Assembly: GCA_041624435.1 (NCBI GenBank)
Contig: JBFJVB010000075.1
Location: 1 to 15,196 of the forward strand
Source of the DNA: Oceanococcus sp041624435
Lineage (GTDB): Bacteria > Pseudomonadota > Gammaproteobacteria > Nevskiales > Oceanococcaceae
Direction of reading: 5' to 3'
DNA length: 15,196 nucleotides
Made by a program: the position numbers and the translations under genes. This document shows positions 7,155 through 14,284 of the stretch, piece after piece (the first letter of the stretch is position 1; every line of letters starts with the position of its first letter). The notes under the pieces were generated by a model. It was not told where the DNA came from, searched no databases, and saw nothing but the letters and a program-made list of their open reading frames with translations.

Positions 7155-7928
7155 CTAGCTGTCCCGGCGAGACATGAAGTCGACCACGCGCAGCAGCAGG
7201 GCACGGGGCGTGAAACGCACCGATTGCGCCATGATCCAGTTCATGCCCCCATGAATCATCACGCCCTTGCCGCGCTTGAGGCCCCGGTAGGCATACGCGG
7301 CCACATCGGCCGAACTGGGCATCTTCTTGCCTTTGACCAGTTTGGATTCCTCCATCGCCGCCGCCGATTGAAAGCCGGATGCGGTCGGTCCCGGACACAG
7401 CGTCGTTACGCTCACGCCCGTGCCCCGCAATTCGAATGACAGCGCATCGGAAAACGCCAGAACATAGGCCTTGGTCGCGTAATACACCGCCATCCACGGG
7501 CCGGGTTGGAAGGACGCGGTGGAGGCCACGTTCATGATCCGTCCGTTGCCCCGTTCCACCATCGCCGGCAACAGCAGGTGGGTCAGCTGGGTCAGGGCGC
7601 TAATGTTCAACGCAATCATCGCCTGGGTTTTGGTCCAGTCACTGTCCACGAACGGCCCAAAATCGCCAAACCCGGCGTTATTGATCAGATAGTCGATGGG
7701 CGTGTCCGCGAGCTGCTGCGCGACCCGGGCTGCCGCGTCAACCGCGCCCAGATCGGCAACGATGAGCTTCACCTCGATGCGGTGCGCGTCGCGCAGCTCG
7801 CTCGCCAGAGCCTCCAGCGCCGGCGCCGTGCGTGCGACCAGGACCAGGTTGATCTGGTCGGCCGCCATCAGCCGCGCCAGTTCCAGGCCGATGCCGCTCG
7901 AGGCGCCGGTAATCAGTGCTGTTGTCAT
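7155..7928 (-). CDS. Short-chain dehydrogenase/reductase (SDR) family oxidoreductase
   Basis: A 257-residue classical SDR with a Rossmann fold. The cofactor motif TGASSGIG is at residues 7-14, and NNAG at 83-86 stabilises the sheet. The catalytic set is N108, S136, Y149 and K153 (YYATK). R33 after the second strand (VLVARTAP) suggests preference for NADP(H), which is inference. The sequence NVASTASFQPGPWMAVYYATK resembles the DltE-like SDR branch, often annotated only as short-chain dehydrogenase. Substrate cannot be told from sequence. ATG 7928 is preceded by AGGGGGA at good spacing. It converges with urtE across the REP cluster and lies 125 nt after the lipoprotein gene on the same strand. 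No adjacent pathway gene hints at its role. Confidence 0.9.
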   Translation of the reverse strand: MTTALITGASSGIGLELARLMAADQINLVLVARTAPALEALASELRDAHRIEVKLIVADLGAVDAAARVAQQLADTPIDYLINNAGFGDFGPFVDSDWTKTQAMIALNISALTQLTHLLLPAMVERGNGRIMNVASTASFQPGPWMAVYYATKAYVLAFSDALSFELRGTGVSVTTLCPGPTASGFQSAAAMEESKLVKGKKMPSSADVAAYAYRGLKRGKGVMIHGGMNWIMAQSVRFTPRALLLRVVDFMSRRDS

Positions 7929-8053
7929 GTGTTCCCCCTTGATGCTTATTCGGTTACTGCGTTTGGGCGGTGTCCTGGATTTCGTACCAGGCCCGCGCCC
8001 GCTTGACTCGCCTGAGCGTGATCGAGCGTCGCCCGTCGGTGCGGCGGATTGAG

Positions 8054-8293
8054 TCAGTAGTCTCCGGCCTCATCCAGCTGCCGGCTGCGCTGGTCATTGG
8101 CGTCGAGCGCCGCATCCACCTGATTCGCGATCTTTTCGCCGCCATAGCCGATGGCTTCGACATTGCGCAGATTCCGGGTTTCCTCGCGCCCTGATTCCGC
8201 AGCGCCTGCCGCTGGCTCCTTGCGCTGACCATCGCAGGCGCTCAAGGACCCGAGCAGGATGCTCAGGATCAGAATCTTGCCTTTGGATGTCAT
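8054..8293 (-). CDS. Small putative lipoprotein
   Basis: A 79-residue protein with a lipoprotein signal peptide: basic MTSKGK, hydrophobic ILILSILLGS, and lipobox LSAC with Cys20 as the lipidation site. Asp follows the Cys; in E. coli this +2 Asp retains lipoproteins in the inner membrane, but the rule is less strict elsewhere. The mature part (about 60 residues) is polar, charged and probably helical, with no domain I recognise. ATG 8293 has GGAGA about nine bases upstream. It begins 21 nt after the yajQ stop, so the two are probably co-transcribed. Function unknown. Confidence 0.75.
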   Translation of the reverse strand: MTSKGKILILSILLGSLSACDGQRKEPAAGAAESGREETRNLRNVEAIGYGGEKIANQVDAALDANDQRSRQLDEAGDY

Positions 8294-8314
8294 GGCTTGG
8301 TTCTCCGGTTTCGA

Positions 8315-8797
8315 TCAATCGCGAAAGTTATCAAACTGCAGGGGTTGCTCGAGTTCGGCGCCTTTGAGCAAGGCGATGGCCGCCTGCAGATCATCCCGCT
8401 TCTTGCCGGTGACCCTGACCTTGTCGTCGTTGATCTGGGCAGTCACTTTCAGTTTGGCCGCCTTGAGGCGGGCGATGATGTCTTTGGCGGCGGTTTTTTC
8501 CAGGCCCTGCTTGCAGCTCAGCCGGCGGCGGGCCTGGGCCAGATTGGCCTCGATGTCGCCGATTTCCAGGCTGCGTAGATCGATGCCGCGGGCCACCAGA
8601 CGGTTATTCAGAATGGCGAGCATCTGCTCCAGCTGAAAATCGCTGGGCGCCTGCTGGGTGATGACTTCTTTTTCCAGGCTGAAACTGGCGTCGATGCCAC
8701 GAAAATCAAAACGGGTTTCGAGTTCCCGGTTGGCCTGGTCCACCGCATTGGTCAGCTCGTGCAGGTCGATTTTTGAAACGATATCGAAACTGGGCAT
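8315..8797 (-). CDS. yajQ: YajQ family nucleotide-binding protein
   Basis: A 160-residue protein, about the length of E. coli YajQ. It begins MPSFDIVSKIDLHELTNAVD and contains ETRFDFRGIDASF and DNFRD at the end, all diagnostic of the family. The fold is two ferredoxin-like domains. Family members bind nucleotides or RNA, and the Xanthomonas homologue is a cyclic di-GMP effector that acts with a LysR-type regulator (established for XC_3703); whether this copy binds c-di-GMP is inference. The ribosome site before ATG 8797 is weak, and a large imperfect hairpin (8814-8873) sits 16 bases upstream in the leader. The small lipoprotein gene follows after 21 nt. Confidence 0.95.
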   Translation of the reverse strand: MPSFDIVSKIDLHELTNAVDQANRELETRFDFRGIDASFSLEKEVITQQAPSDFQLEQMLAILNNRLVARGIDLRSLEIGDIEANLAQARRRLSCKQGLEKTAAKDIIARLKAAKLKVTAQINDDKVRVTGKKRDDLQAAIALLKGAELEQPLQFDNFRD

Positions 8798-8813
8798 ATC
8801 AATTCGCTGTGAG

Positions 8814-8873
8814 ACGCAGCGCTCGGCATCGCGGGAAGTTACGCAGGATATTCCCGCCCGGCCGATGCTGCGT
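8814..8873 (-). other. Large imperfect hairpin in the yajQ leader
   Basis: Three nested complementary blocks: ACGCAGC (8814-8820) with GCTGCGT (8867-8873), TCGGC (8823-8827) with GCCGA (8861-8865), and GCGGGAA (8831-8837) with TTCCCGC (8851-8857). That gives 19 paired positions around a 13-base loop. The loop itself carries ACGCAG (8841-8846), a copy of the outer arm, so an alternative pairing with CTGCGT (8868-8873) is possible. No T-run follows on either strand, so it is not an intrinsic terminator. It may control yajQ translation, or be a repeat element. Confidence 0.5.
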
Positions 8874-8900
8874 GAGAAAGGGGGCTGATCTCCAAGGATA

Positions 8901-8937
8901 GAACAAAGCCGTCGCCAACAGCGGGGCTGGCGACGGC
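8901..8937 (-). terminator. Terminator after the 31-residue basic protein gene
   Basis: Perfect 10-bp arms GCCGTCGCCA (8908-8917) and TGGCGACGGC (8928-8937) flank a 10-base loop. Read on the - strand, the stem is followed by TTTGTTC, a short imperfect T-rich tail. It lies 31 nt after the stop of the small basic protein gene and would separate it from yajQ, which then needs its own promoter in 8798-8900. Confidence 0.65.
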
Positions 8938-8968
8938 GTGCCCGGTAACTCTGCGACTTGGGGCGGCT

Positions 8969-9064
8969 TCAGTGCTTCTTGGCGGCTTTTTCTGCGCGCT
9001 TTTCCTTCAGCGTCTTCGCCGGCGCCTTCTTGGACTCTTTCTTTTTATCCATGCCTTTGGACAT
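8969..9064 (-). CDS. Very small Lys-rich basic protein (31 residues)
   Basis: A complete short frame reading MSKGMDKKKESKKAPAKTLK and ending EKRAEKAAKKH before a TGA. It has a strong ribosome site, GAGGAA (9071-9076), six bases before the ATG, and a terminator 31 nt after the stop. About 13 of 31 residues are Lys or Arg, and no hydrophobic segment is present, so it should be soluble, largely disordered and able to bind nucleic acid or acidic partners (inference). Similar MSKGMD...K-rich small proteins occur as unannotated or hypothetical genes in pseudomonads and relatives, from memory. It lies 81 nt downstream of the coiled-coil gene on the same strand. Function unknown. Confidence 0.75.
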   Translation of the reverse strand: MSKGMDKKKESKKAPAKTLKEKRAEKAAKKH

Positions 9065-9107
9065 ATCGATTTCCTCATCTGGTGAAGCGTTGATCGGGCT
9101 TGCTCGG

Positions 9108-9124
9108 ACCGCCAATGTGGCGGT
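9108..9124 (-). other. Short perfect hairpin between two small genes
   Basis: Arms ACCGCCA (9108-9114) and TGGCGGT (9118-9124) pair perfectly over 7 bp around a three-base loop. It lies 21 nt after the stop of the coiled-coil gene and 43 nt before the ATG of the basic protein gene. No T-run follows, so it is a weak terminator at most, or an mRNA processing or stability element. Confidence 0.4.
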
Positions 9125-9145
9125 GAGTTCAAGCGCGGGGTGAAA

Positions 9146-9436
9146 CTAATTCTTGAACTTTGAAGCCGCGTCCTGGACCTCGTTTTTCAGGTGGTCCCAG
9201 GCGGACTCGACGCCCTTGCGCAACGAGGCCCAGGCTTCTTCACCGGATCGGGCCAGCTCGCTGAGTTTATTCTTGAGTTCATCCGCCTCACGTTCCAGCT
9301 GTTTGACTTTCTTGTGCATGTCCAATTGAGCGTCAGCACTGGCGCCGGAAGCCTTGGCTTTCAATTTGGCGATTTCGGCTTTCCATTCATTCAGTTGGGC
9401 CTGCATCTTTTGCTGGTACAGCTCTTTTTCGCGCAT
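9146..9436 (-). CDS. Small coiled-coil protein, sll1863-type stress-response family
   Basis: A 96-residue, highly charged, nearly all-helical protein without signal or membrane segment. Helix 1 covers about residues 1-28 (QLNEWKAEIAKLKAKA), then a flexible GASAD hinge, helix 2 about 37-62 (MHKKVKQLEREADELKNKLS), and a C-terminal amphipathic helix with evenly spaced Trp (EEAWASLRKGVESAWDHLK). This layout matches small coiled-coil proteins annotated in databases as the sll1863 family stress-response type; that naming is from memory and the function is not established. ATG 9436 has AAGGA seven bases upstream. The same-strand Lys-rich small gene follows. Possible cytosolic scaffold or stress protein. 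Confidence 0.8.
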   Translation of the reverse strand: MREKELYQQKMQAQLNEWKAEIAKLKAKASGASADAQLDMHKKVKQLEREADELKNKLSELARSGEEAWASLRKGVESAWDHLKNEVQDAASKFKN

Positions 9437-9628
9437 GTCTGGGTCCTTTTCGAGTCTGGAAATGTCACACGGCTCCCGCAGGGGCGGAATGTGAGCTAAG
9501 GCTTGCTGCCTTCAGCGGCACTCAACATAACCGGAAGCAGGCGGCGAAACCAGCCAGACCGGCCGCGGGCGGGTCTGTATCCGACCGGCAAACACCAGAC
9601 TTCGTTCCCGTTTCCTGCCCGGCGCAAC

Positions 9629-10363
9629 TCAGTGCCGCTGCTGTTGCGCCAATGGCGCCGTGGTGTCCAGATTGGCGGGCACTTCGGAGCCAAACGAGCC
9701 GCCCTTGATTTGCAAGGTATTGAACAGTTTCATCGCGTCCGCATCCAGCATCTCATTGGACAGCAGCTTTTTCAGGTTGTCCTCGACGGCCAGGTATTGA
9801 CCGTGATCGCGTCGATTGACGTAGCGCCACAGCTTCAGTTTCCAGATCAGCATCCAGCCCAGGTCGAGATGCCCATCGGCCATCGCGTCGCGGCGCCAGC
9901 GATCGGAATTGAACTGATACAACCGCTCGTACAGACCACTGGCCGGGCGCCGAGCGGCGACGCACTGCAGTGCGGCGGCGGCGGCGTCCTGTTCCAGATT
10001 CGACAGGGCCGGGCTTTGCTGCAGGCTGCGCAACAGCGTCAAGCCTTGGCGTCGACCGGAGTTGGCGATGTCCTCGATGGCGCGCACATTCAGTTTGGGG
10101 CTGGCGAGACCTGCGCGCAGTTGCTGAACCTGGAGCGTGTAGGCCGCGGCCTGGGCGCGTCGGGTCGTGAGCATGGCAGCCAGCCAGCGTAAGAGCCGAG
10201 TCAGGTAAAGGCCGAGCACGCCGACCAGCAAGGTGAGCGCGATGAGGCGCACACCATCGTTGCTCAGCAGCGCGAAGAGCCGGGGCTCGAACTGCGGCAG
10301 CCAATACAGCAATGCCGCCAGCACCGCTACTGATAGGCCATATCGGGCGAGGCGCTTGCGCAC
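9629..10363 (-). CDS. Unrecognised inner-membrane protein with two N-terminal TM helices
   Basis: A 244-residue protein I do not recognise. It starts at GTG 10363, preceded by GGAAGGAGG at five bases, a strong ribosome site. Residues 1-8 are basic (RKRLAR), TM1 is about 9-23, a short loop of about 15 residues follows, and TM2 is about 39-56, followed by Arg-rich sequence. By the positive-inside rule both ends are cytoplasmic. The remaining roughly 185 residues form a soluble, probably helical region with SPKLNVRAIEDIANSGRRQG near 90, a Trp/Arg-rich stretch around 150-185 (WRRDAMADGHLDLGWMLIWK), and an NLKKLLSNEMLDADAMKLFN segment. It has no signal peptidase site or enzymatic motif that I can see. 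It stands alone between the PNPOx-like and coiled-coil genes. Confidence 0.75.
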   Translation of the reverse strand: MRKRLARYGLSVAVLAALLYWLPQFEPRLFALLSNDGVRLIALTLLVGVLGLYLTRLLRWLAAMLTTRRAQAAAYTLQVQQLRAGLASPKLNVRAIEDIANSGRRQGLTLLRSLQQSPALSNLEQDAAAAALQCVAARRPASGLYERLYQFNSDRWRRDAMADGHLDLGWMLIWKLKLWRYVNRRDHGQYLAVEDNLKKLLSNEMLDADAMKLFNTLQIKGGSFGSEVPANLDTTAPLAQQQRH

Positions 10364-10505
10364 GACAGCCTCCTTCCGGGCGATTACCGACGCAAGATCA
10401 GCTCGCCGACTTGGGAGTTTGAGTTAGGGCTCATTATGCCTTGCCTGGGCGCACACTGCTCGGACCCTTCGTCCCGGGGTGTGAGCCCGGCTTGGCCGCG
10501 CAGGA

Positions 10506-11051
10506 TTATTCATCCAGTCCGGGCAGGCCGTCGATGCTGCGCGCATTGTTGTCCTGCTGATAGGCGCGCAGCTTGTCATTGCCTTTGCTGAGCGCCCAGC
10601 GATCCAGCGTGTCGCGGGGTTTTTTGAATTGGCAAATCGGCACCGCATAACCGCAGGAGTCGGCAATGCGGCTCACCGCAACATGGATGATGGCGCGGGT
10701 TCCGGGGTTGCCGGGGAAGTGTTCGGCCAGCGCCTCAAAGCGCGGATCGGCCGGGGTGATCACGCTGCCGTGACCGTGCAGGCGCAAGATCTTGGGCGGA
10801 CCCTCGAAGGCGCAGAACATGATCACGATGCGGCCATTTTCCCGCAGATGGGCGATGGTTTCGGCGCCGCTACCGGTGTAATCCTGATAGGCGACCTCGG
10901 TGTCGCCCAGAACCCGGAATGCATCCCCGCCCTTGGGCGAGGCATTGACGTGACCCTCTGCACTGAGCGGGGCGGTGGCAACGAAGAATACCGCCTGAGC
11001 CTTGATCCAGGCGCGCAAGTCATCGTCTATGCCTTGAAAAATCGTTGCCAT
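10506..11051 (-). CDS. Pyridoxamine 5'-phosphate oxidase family (PNPOx-like, split-barrel flavin) protein
   Basis: A 181-residue protein with the split-barrel fold pattern. VFFVATAPLSAEGHVNASPKGGDAF lies near residues 21-45, with the SPKG motif at 38-41, and RIVIMFCAFEGPPKILRLHG follows at 74-93. These match a PNPOx-like family whose members bind flavin (FMN or F420) and mostly lack known substrates. It is not the vitamin B6 enzyme PdxH: that protein is longer and ends differently. The C-terminus (CGYAVPICQFKKPRDTLDRW) is the typical extension of this subgroup. ATG 11051 has AGGA about nine bases upstream. It is separate from the receptor gene upstream by 101 nt containing a hairpin. Function beyond the family is unknown. 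Confidence 0.85.
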   Translation of the reverse strand: MATIFQGIDDDLRAWIKAQAVFFVATAPLSAEGHVNASPKGGDAFRVLGDTEVAYQDYTGSGAETIAHLRENGRIVIMFCAFEGPPKILRLHGHGSVITPADPRFEALAEHFPGNPGTRAIIHVAVSRIADSCGYAVPICQFKKPRDTLDRWALSKGNDKLRAYQQDNNARSIDGLPGLDE

Positions 11052-11100
11052 CGCTAAACGTCCTGCCGCCCGGTTGCGCTTGGCCCATGCCTTAAAGCTT

Positions 11101-11131
11101 GGATCGCTGGCGGGCCATGTGCCAGCGGTCC
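11101..11131 (-). terminator. Probable terminator of the TonB-dependent receptor gene
   Basis: Arms CGCTGGC (11105-11111) and GCCAGCG (11121-11127) pair perfectly around a nine-base loop; GGA/TCC extends the stem by three pairs after one mismatch. It begins 21 nt after the receptor stop codon. The following - strand bases are AAGCTTTAAGG, without a proper T-run, so termination strength is uncertain. Confidence 0.45.
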
Positions 11132-11152
11132 AGGCCGGTTCGTGTCGCCGGC

Positions 11153-14100
11153 TTAGAACCGGAAGCTGACCCGCACATGGCTGAAGCGACCTGGCGCCTC
11201 GTAGTGGTTCGGGTCGAAGTTATACCAGTACAGGGAGGCCAGGCCGCGGGATACGCGGGGGTCCTGGTTCAGCACATTATTGATCCCCAGCGAGATGTCG
11301 GCATCGTACTCGCGGAATTCATAAGCCAGTTGGAGATTGTGATAGAACAGCGTGTGCAGGCGGTTTTCCGGCGCTGAATTGCCGTCCTCGTCGACCACGT
11401 CCGGGTGGCTGCACAGGCCGAGGTCCTTGAGCGAGGGGGCTGGAAACAGGTCGCCGCAAGGTTCGGTCATGTGGTAGGCCATGCGGGTCGACCAGGTGGC
11501 CTTGAAATTATTCCATTTCCAGTTCAGATGGCCCCCGGCTTTCCAGCGCGGATAGCCGAAGAACTGACCGTCCACGGTGCCGACTTCCGAGACCACCTCG
11601 TCAGCCTGACCCGGACGCGGCGCCGTGGTCTTGAATTCGGTCAGGTAGGAGCCGTCCAGGGTCAGCTTGACCTGGCCGAAACCCTCCGGGAACGGCAACA
11701 CGTAATCCAGGCCCAGATCGATGCCGGAGGTGTCCACCTTGGACAGGTTGAAATAGGGCGTATCGACATAGGTCAGGCTGCCCAGCCCATTGCGGTGAAT
11801 CGAGTCGCAGTAGTTGCGTTCTTCGGTCTTGTAACAGGAGTCGAGGAAAAACTGGCCCTGACCGATCACCACATAGTCGTCGATCGTGATCTTGTAAAAA
11901 TCCACCCCGATGTTGAGATCCGGCAGCCAGCCCGGCGAATAGATGAAGCCGTATGTCAGGTTCTTGGACTTCTCGGGTTGCAGGTCGGGGTTGCCTCGCC
12001 ACAGATCGTAGGGGGTGGCCAGATTGCCACCGTCGCCACCGCCAGGGGTGCCGTCGGCCAGGCAGTTCTGGTCGGCGGTGTCATTGGTTCCCGGGTCGGC
12101 ACAGGGATCAAGCAGCGGATCGAAGCTCTGCGATGCACCCAGGAACAGCTCGCCCACGTTGGGCGCGCGGAAACCGGTGGAATAGGTGCCGCGCACCAGC
12201 AACTGCTCGAACGGCTGCCAGCGCAGGCCGGCCTTGCCGGTGGTGATGCCGCCGATCCGGGGGTAGCGCGAGTAGCGCCCGGCCAGATCCAGGTCCAGGG
12301 CGTAGGCGCCGGGCAGATCCCGGGCCAGCGGCAGGCCGAGTTCCATGTAAGCCTCGCGGGCATAGGTGGCGCCGGACAAAGGATTACTCTGGTTCGTGCG
12401 AATCAGACCCTGCTGAATGGCTTCGTCGACATCGCTGGCATAGAAATCCTTACGGTATTCCCAGCCCAGGGCGACGGCCAGCGGACCGGGCAGCCATTCG
12501 GAGGCCAGCGGCAGCTCGCCGGTGAGGTTCAGATAGGCCATGTCCTGTTGGGTACGGTTGCGCTGCCAGGCGTTGATCCGGATGTAGTCCACTGCCGCGG
12601 GGTCCAGGTTGGCGGCACCCTGAAACACGTTCAGCGGCACACAGGGGGCCTCGCAGGGGCCGGAATTGCCCAGCGCCTCGGCGGCCCGTTCGTAATGCAC
12701 GGCGGGGAAGATCTGCTCGATCTTGCTGCGGGAGTAAATGTAGCCGCCGTCCCACAGCAAGGGCAGGTCCAGCAGCTCGAACTCGCCGCTCAATCCGCCG
12801 CCCAGCCGAATGGTGTCGACGGTGTGGAAGTAGTTGTCATTGTTCAGGCCCGGCGCCCGCCGGATCGCCCATACCCCGGTGCCATCGCCGATGCCGGTGC
12901 AGGACGGGCTGTTCGGGTCGGCGCCGCTGTCCGACGGCCCGCCGCAGCTGGAGTCGAAGCCGATGTCCTGGGCGAAGGGATTGGTCGGATTGCTGGCCGA
13001 GATGTTCGCCAGGTGCCCTTGCAGGCCGCCGTCCAGATTGCCGCCGGACAGGTAGGCGTTCTGGCCGACACTGATGGATGAGCGGCGGTTGTACAGGGTC
13101 TCGAAGTTGAGGCTGACATTGTCCAGCCACTGATGCTCGAGCTGCATGAAATAGCCCAGGCGCTCGTTCGGCTCCTTGAGGGTGCCGTCGGCGAAGCGAT
13201 TGTAGGTGTCGTCGGGATTGGTGTTGTCGATCTGGTGGTAATCGAAGGGGTTGGTGGGGCCGCCCTGGGCGCCGTCGTTCAGGGTCAGGCTGCACAGCAC
13301 CAGCCCGGCCGGAACCATCTGGGTCTGACGGATCGGGCCGCCGGTGGTGGGTTCGCCCAGGGCGCCGGCCAGGATGCCGGCCTGCAGGTTCGGGCAGCCG
13401 TAGCGCGCCGCGTTGACCGAATCCAGGTCGACGAACAGGAAGGCGCCGTTTTCGGACACGATGCTGTTGCGGGTGGAACCGGCCAGCGGGGCGGCGGTCA
13501 GGGGGCGGTTCTCGTTGGGGGCCCGGTCCTGGTCGGTGTAGTTCAGGTTCATGTACACATTGGTGCGTGCGGTATTCGTGCCCCAGGACAGCGAGGCCTG
13601 CTGGTTCAGACCGTCGCCTTCCTTCAGGTACTGGCCGAAGTGGTAGCTGAACTCGCCGCCGTCGAAGTCCTTGCGGGTGATCACGTTGACCACGCCGCCA
13701 ATGGCGTCGGAACCGTAAATGGCCGAGGCGCCGTCCTTGAGAATCTCGACGCGTTCGATGATCGCGGTGGGGATGGTGTTGTAATCCGAAACCGAGGTCT
13801 GGGTCTGGATCAGGCCGGTGACCCAGCGCCGCCCGTTCACCAGAAGCAGGGTGTGGGTGGCTCCCAGGTTGCGCAGATCCAGGTTGGTCTCACCCATGGT
13901 CAGGGCAAAACGCCCTTGTTGTGCGCTGAGGCTGTTGTTGCCCGCGGCGGTCAGATTGCGCAGCAGCTCGGAGATATCGGTCAGGCCGCTGCGCAGGATG
14001 TCCTCGCGACTGATGACCACGACGGGCTGGGCGGTTTCCATATCCGTGCGGCGCAGACGCGAGCCGGTGACTTCGAGCTTGTCCAGCTGGACCGAGTCGC

Positions 14101-14284
14101 GGCTGCGGGAGCGTGCCGCCGGCGCCTCGGTCTCGCCCACCGGGATCGTATCCGCATAGGTATCGGCCGAATCCTCATCCTGCGCCCAGCTGGTGGCGGC
14201 ATAGCCGAGCAAACATGCCAGCAGAGCCAGTGAGATATACCCGCGGCCAGCCGTGTTCGCCACGGCGCGATTATTCTGTTTCAA
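11153..14284 (-). CDS. TonB-dependent outer-membrane receptor
   Basis: A 1043-residue receptor, assuming a TTG start at 14284 with GGAAGGGG six bases upstream; the frame has no ATG until 14377, and that extension would bury the signal peptide. Residues 1-34 form the signal peptide (ISLALLACLLGYAATSWA). LDKLEVTGSRLRR near 68-79 resembles the TonB-box/plug start of xanthomonad receptors. The plug (about 80-200) has VVVISREDILRSG, LRNLGATHTLLLVNGRRWV and VEILKDGASAIYGSDAIGGV. The rest is a 22-strand barrel with GNPDLQPEKSKNLTYGF and the C-terminal VRVSFRF ending in Phe. It imports a large or scarce ligand using TonB-ExbBD energy; the substrate is unknown. Six closely spaced Cys pairs lie in probable outer loops. 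It is divergent from lemA, and no partner transport gene is nearby. Confidence 0.93.
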   Translation of the reverse strand: MKQNNRAVANTAGRGYISLALLACLLGYAATSWAQDEDSADTYADTIPVGETEAPAARSRSRDSVQLDKLEVTGSRLRRTDMETAQPVVVISREDILRSGLTDISELLRNLTAAGNNSLSAQQGRFALTMGETNLDLRNLGATHTLLLVNGRRWVTGLIQTQTSVSDYNTIPTAIIERVEILKDGASAIYGSDAIGGVVNVITRKDFDGGEFSYHFGQYLKEGDGLNQQASLSWGTNTARTNVYMNLNYTDQDRAPNENRPLTAAPLAGSTRNSIVSENGAFLFVDLDSVNAARYGCPNLQAGILAGALGEPTTGGPIRQTQMVPAGLVLCSLTLNDGAQGGPTNPFDYHQIDNTNPDDTYNRFADGTLKEPNERLGYFMQLEHQWLDNVSLNFETLYNRRSSISVGQNAYLSGGNLDGGLQGHLANISASNPTNPFAQDIGFDSSCGGPSDSGADPNSPSCTGIGDGTGVWAIRRAPGLNNDNYFHTVDTIRLGGGLSGEFELLDLPLLWDGGYIYSRSKIEQIFPAVHYERAAEALGNSGPCEAPCVPLNVFQGAANLDPAAVDYIRINAWQRNRTQQDMAYLNLTGELPLASEWLPGPLAVALGWEYRKDFYASDVDEAIQQGLIRTNQSNPLSGATYAREAYMELGLPLARDLPGAYALDLDLAGRYSRYPRIGGITTGKAGLRWQPFEQLLVRGTYSTGFRAPNVGELFLGASQSFDPLLDPCADPGTNDTADQNCLADGTPGGGDGGNLATPYDLWRGNPDLQPEKSKNLTYGFIYSPGWLPDLNIGVDFYKITIDDYVVIGQGQFFLDSCYKTEERNYCDSIHRNGLGSLTYVDTPYFNLSKVDTSGIDLGLDYVLPFPEGFGQVKLTLDGSYLTEFKTTAPRPGQADEVVSEVGTVDGQFFGYPRWKAGGHLNWKWNNFKATWSTRMAYHMTEPCGDLFPAPSLKDLGLCSHPDVVDEDGNSAPENRLHTLFYHNLQLAYEFREYDADISLGINNVLNQDPRVSRGLASLYWYNFDPNHYEAPGRFSHVRVSFRF

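Noticed and set aside
9498..9512. Small hairpin AAGGC-TTGCT-GCCTT between the unknown membrane protein and coiled-coil genes
   Set aside because: Only a 5-bp stem with no T-run; too weak to call a terminator.
10364..10505. Search for a terminator or small gene between the PNPOx-like and membrane protein genes
   Set aside because: Some GC-rich partial inverted repeats (CCGGG/CCCGG) but no T-run, and no frame with a ribosome site.
11405..13081. 558-codon open frame on the + strand inside the TonB receptor, and 13133-14233 likewise
   Set aside because: Low-complexity Gly/Ala/Val/Gln shadow sequence opposite a clear receptor gene.
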